In this document: in pieces, positions 61,125 to 64,000 of the stretch
How positions within the stretch are numbered: position 1 is the first letter of the stretch
Layout: the number at the start of each line of letters is the position of its first letter
Origin: CAIWHR01 sp963843595
Lineage (GTDB): Bacteria > Pseudomonadota > Gammaproteobacteria > Burkholderiales > Casimicrobiaceae
Length of the DNA: 64,000 bases
Direction: 5' to 3'
Assembly (NCBI GenBank): GCA_963843595.1
Contig: CAWJLG010000022.1
Coordinates: 62,001 to 126,000, forward strand
Translations under genes and position numbers: made by a program
The notes under the pieces: model-generated
Told to the model about the DNA's origin: nothing
The model's database searches: none
The model's input: only the letters and a program-made list of their open reading frames with translations

Positions 61125-61829
61125 TCAGTGCAATGTATCCCAGCCGGTCGAAAACCGCTTGTACGCCTGGTTGAGATGCCGGTGCATCGCGGCGCGGGCC
61201 GCCGGCGCGTCCTTCGCCGCGATCGCCTTCAGCACCGCGCGGTGCTCGGCCATCGCGGCCGTCCACAGCGCGGGCGAATCATAATGGTGCTCGAGCTGCT
61301 TGTAGAGCGTCCCGGTCCGCTCCTCCCACAGCATCTTGACGACGGCGACCAGCGCGCCGTTGCCGGTGGCCTCCGCGATCCGCAGGTGAAACAGGCGGTC
61401 GCCGGACAGCGGTTGCGATTCGCCCTCGAGCTCGCGCTGCATCTGCAGGAGCGCCTCCTCGATGGCCGCGACCTGCACCTTCTTTGCCGACTTGGCCGCC
61501 AGGGCGGCACACTCGGCCTCGATCACATAGCGCGCACGCAGCAATTCGAATGGTCCGGCGTCGGCGTGCTCGGCGTCGGCGGCGCCGGGCTTCCCGTCCC
61601 CGCCCATCACGTAGATGCCCGACCCGATCCGGACTTCGACCAGACCCTCGACCTCGAGCGCGATGAGCGCCTCGCGCACGGACGGGCGCGAAACCCCGAG
61701 CTGCTTCGCGAGATCGCGCTCCGGCGGCAGCCGCGATCCCGCCGGAAACTCGCCGGAACGGATGAGGCTGCGAATCTGGTCGGCGATCTGCCGGTAGAGC
61801 CGGCGCGGCTCGATGCTCTGGAAGGGCAT
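61125..61829 (-). CDS. GntR-family regulator, FadR subfamily
   Basis: This 234-residue regulator has a winged helix at 1-70 (LPPERDLAKQLGVSRPSVREALIALEVEGLVEVR). Its FCD ligand domain has the likely metal ligands in DRLFHLRIAEATGN, EHRAVLKAI and AAMHRHLNQA. The FadR subfamily senses organic and sugar acids and binds TNGTNNNACNA sites. Such a site (TGGTATTACCA) is at 61938-61948, in the divergent promoter between this gene and the enolase-superfamily gene at 62048. It is therefore the likely regulator of the island, in both directions. Confidence 0.93.
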   Translation of the reverse strand: MPFQSIEPRRLYRQIADQIRSLIRSGEFPAGSRLPPERDLAKQLGVSRPSVREALIALEVEGLVEVRIGSGIYVMGGDGKPGAADAEHADAGPFELLRARYVIEAECAALAAKSAKKVQVAAIEEALLQMQRELEGESQPLSGDRLFHLRIAEATGNGALVAVVKMLWEERTGTLYKQLEHHYDSPALWTAAMAEHRAVLKAIAAKDAPAARAAMHRHLNQAYKRFSTGWDTLH

Positions 61830-61907
61830 GGGTGAAACCGGACTCCGGAAAGGCCACGGACGCGGCGGGCGGCGGCGCGGCGGGCGACCCGCACCGGTTC
61901 GAGGCGA

Positions 61908-61936
61908 AGGCTAGCTTGCCGCCCCAAATTGGTCAA
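61908..61936 (-). promoter_or_regulatory. gntR promoter
   Basis: On the minus strand TTGACC (61936-61931) and TAGCCT (61913-61908) have a 17-base spacer. The transcript would start about 70 bases before the gntR ATG. The -35 is one base from the GntR operator. Confidence 0.5.
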
Positions 61937-61937
61937 G

Positions 61938-61948
61938 TGGTATTACCA
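61938..61948. promoter_or_regulatory. GntR/FadR-type operator TGGT-ATT-ACCA
   Basis: TGGTATTACCA is a perfect 11-base palindrome that fits the FadR-subfamily consensus TNGTNNNACNA at every fixed position. It overlaps the -35 of the plus-strand promoter and adjoins the -35 of gntR, so one bound dimer could block both. Confidence 0.8.
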
Positions 61949-61971
61949 ATTCTGGCCGGGCAGCGTAGAAT
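61943..61971 (+). promoter_or_regulatory. promoter of the glucarate-dehydratase-like gene
   Basis: TTACCA (61943-61948) and TAGAAT (61966-61971) have a 17-base spacer, 77 bases before the ATG at 62048. The -35 lies inside the GntR operator. Confidence 0.6.
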
Positions 61972-62047
61972 GCCGGGCGATCGCATTCCCGCTTGTCCGG
62001 GTTGCGCCCGATCCTGTCCTGCTCGCCCTGCTCCGCCACCCGCGCCC

Positions 62048-63301
62048 ATGTCCGCCACGACCATCGCCGCGATCCGCGCGACACCCGTCACGGTGCCGCT
62101 CGAGGCCCCGCTGCTGCACAGCAACGGCGCGCACTGGGGCCGCTTCGTCCGCACCATCGTCGAGGTCGAGACCGCGGACGGCTACGTCGGCCTCGGTGAA
62201 ATGGGCGGCGGCGGCGAGGACGCCACCCGCGCGTTCGGCGCGCTTGCCGATTATCTCGCCGGGCATGACGTGTTCCGGCTCGAGGCAATGCGGTTCGCGA
62301 TCTGCAACCCGACGGCCAGCCTGTACAACAACCGCACGCAGCTGCACGCGGCGATCGAGTTCGCCTGCCTCGACATCATCGGGCAGAAGCTGGGAGTGCC
62401 GGTGCACGCGCTCCTCGGCGGCAAGCTGCGCGACGAGGTCGAGTTCGCGAGCTACCTGTTCTTTCGCTACGCCGACCCGAAATCGGGCCGCGGCGAGGTC
62501 CGCACGGCGGACGATCTCGTTGCGAACGCGCGCGCACTGAAGGCCGAGCACGGCTTTCGCGTCCACAAGTTGAAGGGCGGTGTCTATCCGCCGGCCCACG
62601 AGCTCGCGTGCTATCGCGCGCTCGCCGCCGCGCTGCCAGGCGACCGCTTCCGCTACGACCCCAACAGCGCGCTGTCCCTCGCCGATGCCATCGACTTCGG
62701 CCGCGGCATCCTGGACCTCGCCAACGACTACTACGAGGATCCGGTGTGGGGCATGCCGCAACTCGCGCGGCTGAAGGAATTCGTGCCGCTCCCGACCGCC
62801 ACCAACACCGTCGTCGTCAACTTCGAGCAGCTCGCGGCGAACGTCCGCAGCCCCGCCGTCGACGTGATCCTGCTCGACACGACGTTCTGGGGCGGCATCC
62901 GTCCCTGCGTCAAGGCGGCCGGCGTCTGCGAAACGATGGGCCTCGGTGTCGCCGTGCACAGCTCCGGCGAGCTCGGCATCCAGCTCGCGACGATGCTGCA
63001 CCTGGGCGCGGTGATCCCCAATCTCGGCTACGCCGCCGACGCGCACTATCACCACCTGACCGATGACGTGATCGTCGGCGGACGGATGAGGTACGCGAAC
63101 GGCGCGATCCGCGTCCCCGACGCACCCGGTCTGGGCGTCGCGCTCGATCGTGACAAGCTCGCCCGCTATCACGAGCTTTTCCGCGAGCTGGGTGGCTACC
63201 CCTACGATCGCGATCCCGGCCGTCCCGGCTGGTATCCGCTCGTGCCGAACCGGAACTGGGCCGACCCCGAGCGATCGTTGAAGCCCGGGCTCACCCGCTG
63301 A
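62048..63301 (+). CDS. glucarate dehydratase-like enolase-superfamily enzyme
   Basis: This 417-residue enzyme has superfamily residues in FRVHKLKGGVYPP (Lys-x-Lys), RYDPNSALSL (Asp/Asn), YYEDPVWG (Glu), TNTVVVNFEQ (Asn) and GVAVHSSGELGI (His). The DPNSALS and EDPVWG motifs place it in the GlucD group, which dehydrates D-glucarate or L-idarate-like hexarates. It is the first gene rightward of the GntR operator and reads into an SDR dehydrogenase 41 bases on. Confidence 0.9.
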   Translation: MSATTIAAIRATPVTVPLEAPLLHSNGAHWGRFVRTIVEVETADGYVGLGEMGGGGEDATRAFGALADYLAGHDVFRLEAMRFAICNPTASLYNNRTQLHAAIEFACLDIIGQKLGVPVHALLGGKLRDEVEFASYLFFRYADPKSGRGEVRTADDLVANARALKAEHGFRVHKLKGGVYPPAHELACYRALAAALPGDRFRYDPNSALSLADAIDFGRGILDLANDYYEDPVWGMPQLARLKEFVPLPTATNTVVVNFEQLAANVRSPAVDVILLDTTFWGGIRPCVKAAGVCETMGLGVAVHSSGELGIQLATMLHLGAVIPNLGYAADAHYHHLTDDVIVGGRMRYANGAIRVPDAPGLGVALDRDKLARYHELFRELGGYPYDRDPGRPGWYPLVPNRNWADPERSLKPGLTR

Positions 63302-63342
63302 CCACGCGAAATTCCCCGCAACGAGAACCAAGGAGAGCAACG

Positions 63343-64000
63343 ATGAGTGGACGCCTCGCGGGCAAGACCGCGCTGATTACCGCGGCAGGGCAGGGCATCG
63401 GCCACGCGACCGCGCTGCAGATGGCGCGCGAAGGTGCGACCGTCTATGCGACCGACGTCAATCCGAAGCTGCTCGAGGCCTTCGCCGGAACGCCCGGCGT
63501 CGTGACGCGAGCGCTCGACGTCCTCGACGACGCCGCGATCGCACGGACGATCGAGGAACTGCCGCCGCTGTCCATCCTGTTCAACTGCGCCGGTTACGTC
63601 CATCACGGTACGATCCTCGACTGCGCGCCGAAGGACTGGGATTTCAGCTTCAACCTGAACGTGCGCGCGATGTACATGACGATCAGGTGCGCGCTTCCGA
63701 AAATGCTCGCCGAGCACGACAAGACGGGCCGCGGCGCATCGATCGTCAACATGGCCTCGATCGCCGGCTCGATCAAGGGGCTGCCGAACCGCTTCGCCTA
63801 CGGCGCGTCGAAGGCGGCGGTGGTCGGCCTCACCAAGGCGGTCGCCGCCGATTACGTGATGAAGGGCATCCGCTGCAACGCGATCGCGCCAGGCACCGTC
63901 GACACGCCCTCGCTCGCCGAACGGATCAACGCCTTCCCCGATCCCGTCGAGGCGCGCAAGATGTTCATCGCCCGCCAGCCGATGGGGCGCCTCGCCAAGG
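63343..64000 (+). CDS. SDR-family dehydrogenase, cut by the window end
   Basis: The first 219 codons of a short-chain dehydrogenase are present. The NAD-binding motif is TALITAAGQGIGHATALQMA near residue 9, the Asn in FNCAGYVHHG near 85, the catalytic Ser in VNMASIAGSIKG and Tyr-x3-Lys in FAYGASKAAV. The sequence resembles 2-keto-3-deoxy-L-fuconate dehydrogenase-type enzymes, which oxidise the product of sugar-acid dehydratases. A good AAGGAG precedes the ATG at 63343. It is read with the glucarate dehydratase-like gene. The C-terminus lies outside the window. Confidence 0.88.
   Translation, partial: MSGRLAGKTALITAAGQGIGHATALQMAREGATVYATDVNPKLLEAFAGTPGVVTRALDVLDDAAIARTIEELPPLSILFNCAGYVHHGTILDCAPKDWDFSFNLNVRAMYMTIRCALPKMLAEHDKTGRGASIVNMASIAGSIKGLPNRFAYGASKAAVVGLTKAVAADYVMKGIRCNAIAPGTVDTPSLAERINAFPDPVEARKMFIARQPMGRLAK

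Noticed and set aside
41916..63301. Horizontal transfer of the sugar-acid genes
   Set aside because: Codon use and GC look like the rest of the window, and no integrase, tRNA or terminal repeat is visible, so transfer is not supported.

Overview
The window is a GC-rich bacterial chromosome segment. Gene content points to a betaproteobacterium, probably Burkholderiales-like: a DksA with a single zinc-finger cysteine (CEETGEPIG type), class A RNase P RNA, the leuS-lptE-holA order, hslU/hslV, a UPF0016 manganese exporter behind a yybP-ykoY riboswitch, and UbiH, DsbC and DsbD homologues. This placement rests on inspection only. I see no prophage, insertion sequence, tRNA, rRNA or CRISPR array.

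Positions 1-30 kb are mostly housekeeping. On the minus strand lie a zinc-ribbon fragment, an SPFH-HTH protein, dsbC, a UbiH-family hydroxylase, hslV, a STAS protein, an iron superoxide dismutase and dksA. On the plus strand follow pyrC and rnpB. A multiply frameshifted exported protein and a MazF/RHH toxin-antitoxin pair with a perfect palindromic operator come next. An acyl-CoA ligase/FAD oxidoreductase pair, fabI, a degenerate Cu/Zn-SOD lipoprotein, hslU, an AEC transporter-HAD-oxidoreductase operon, a LysE exporter, a HlyD/ABC drug-type exporter, a DsbD-redoxin pair, and the Mn riboswitch with its exporter complete this part.

Positions 27.6-47.2 kb start with leuS-lptE-holA, interrupted by a palindromic REP-like element between lptE and holA. 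They continue with rsmE and a GNAT gene, a redoxin, two DUF2189 membrane proteins, metY with a translationally coupled hydrolase, osmC, a radical SAM protein, a phosphatase and small membrane proteins. A short cluster carries a RraA-family protein and a split UxaA-type dehydratase with a metallo-beta-lactamase gene between its halves. Pirin and cytochrome c genes follow.

Positions 47.6-64 kb form a sugar-acid catabolism island. Reading from gntR on the minus strand: GntR regulator, L-idonate 5-dehydrogenase-like enzyme, TRAP transporter (dctP/Q/M), an enolase-superfamily enzyme, a UxaA/GarD dehydratase, a sugar ABC transporter and an IlvD/Edd dehydratase. Divergent from gntR are a glucarate-dehydratase-like enzyme and an SDR dehydrogenase. 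A TGGT-ATT-ACCA operator sits between the divergent promoters and overlaps the -35 of one of them. The island is the best candidate for a new pathway because it combines two uptake systems with three unrelated sugar-acid dehydratase families.

Frameshifts cluster in a few accessory genes: the 8.5-9.8 kb protein, the aldo/keto reductase, the UxaA large subunit, both ABC permeases, dctQ, dctM and dctP. Long housekeeping genes are intact. This could be real decay or locally poor assembly; the sequence alone does not decide.
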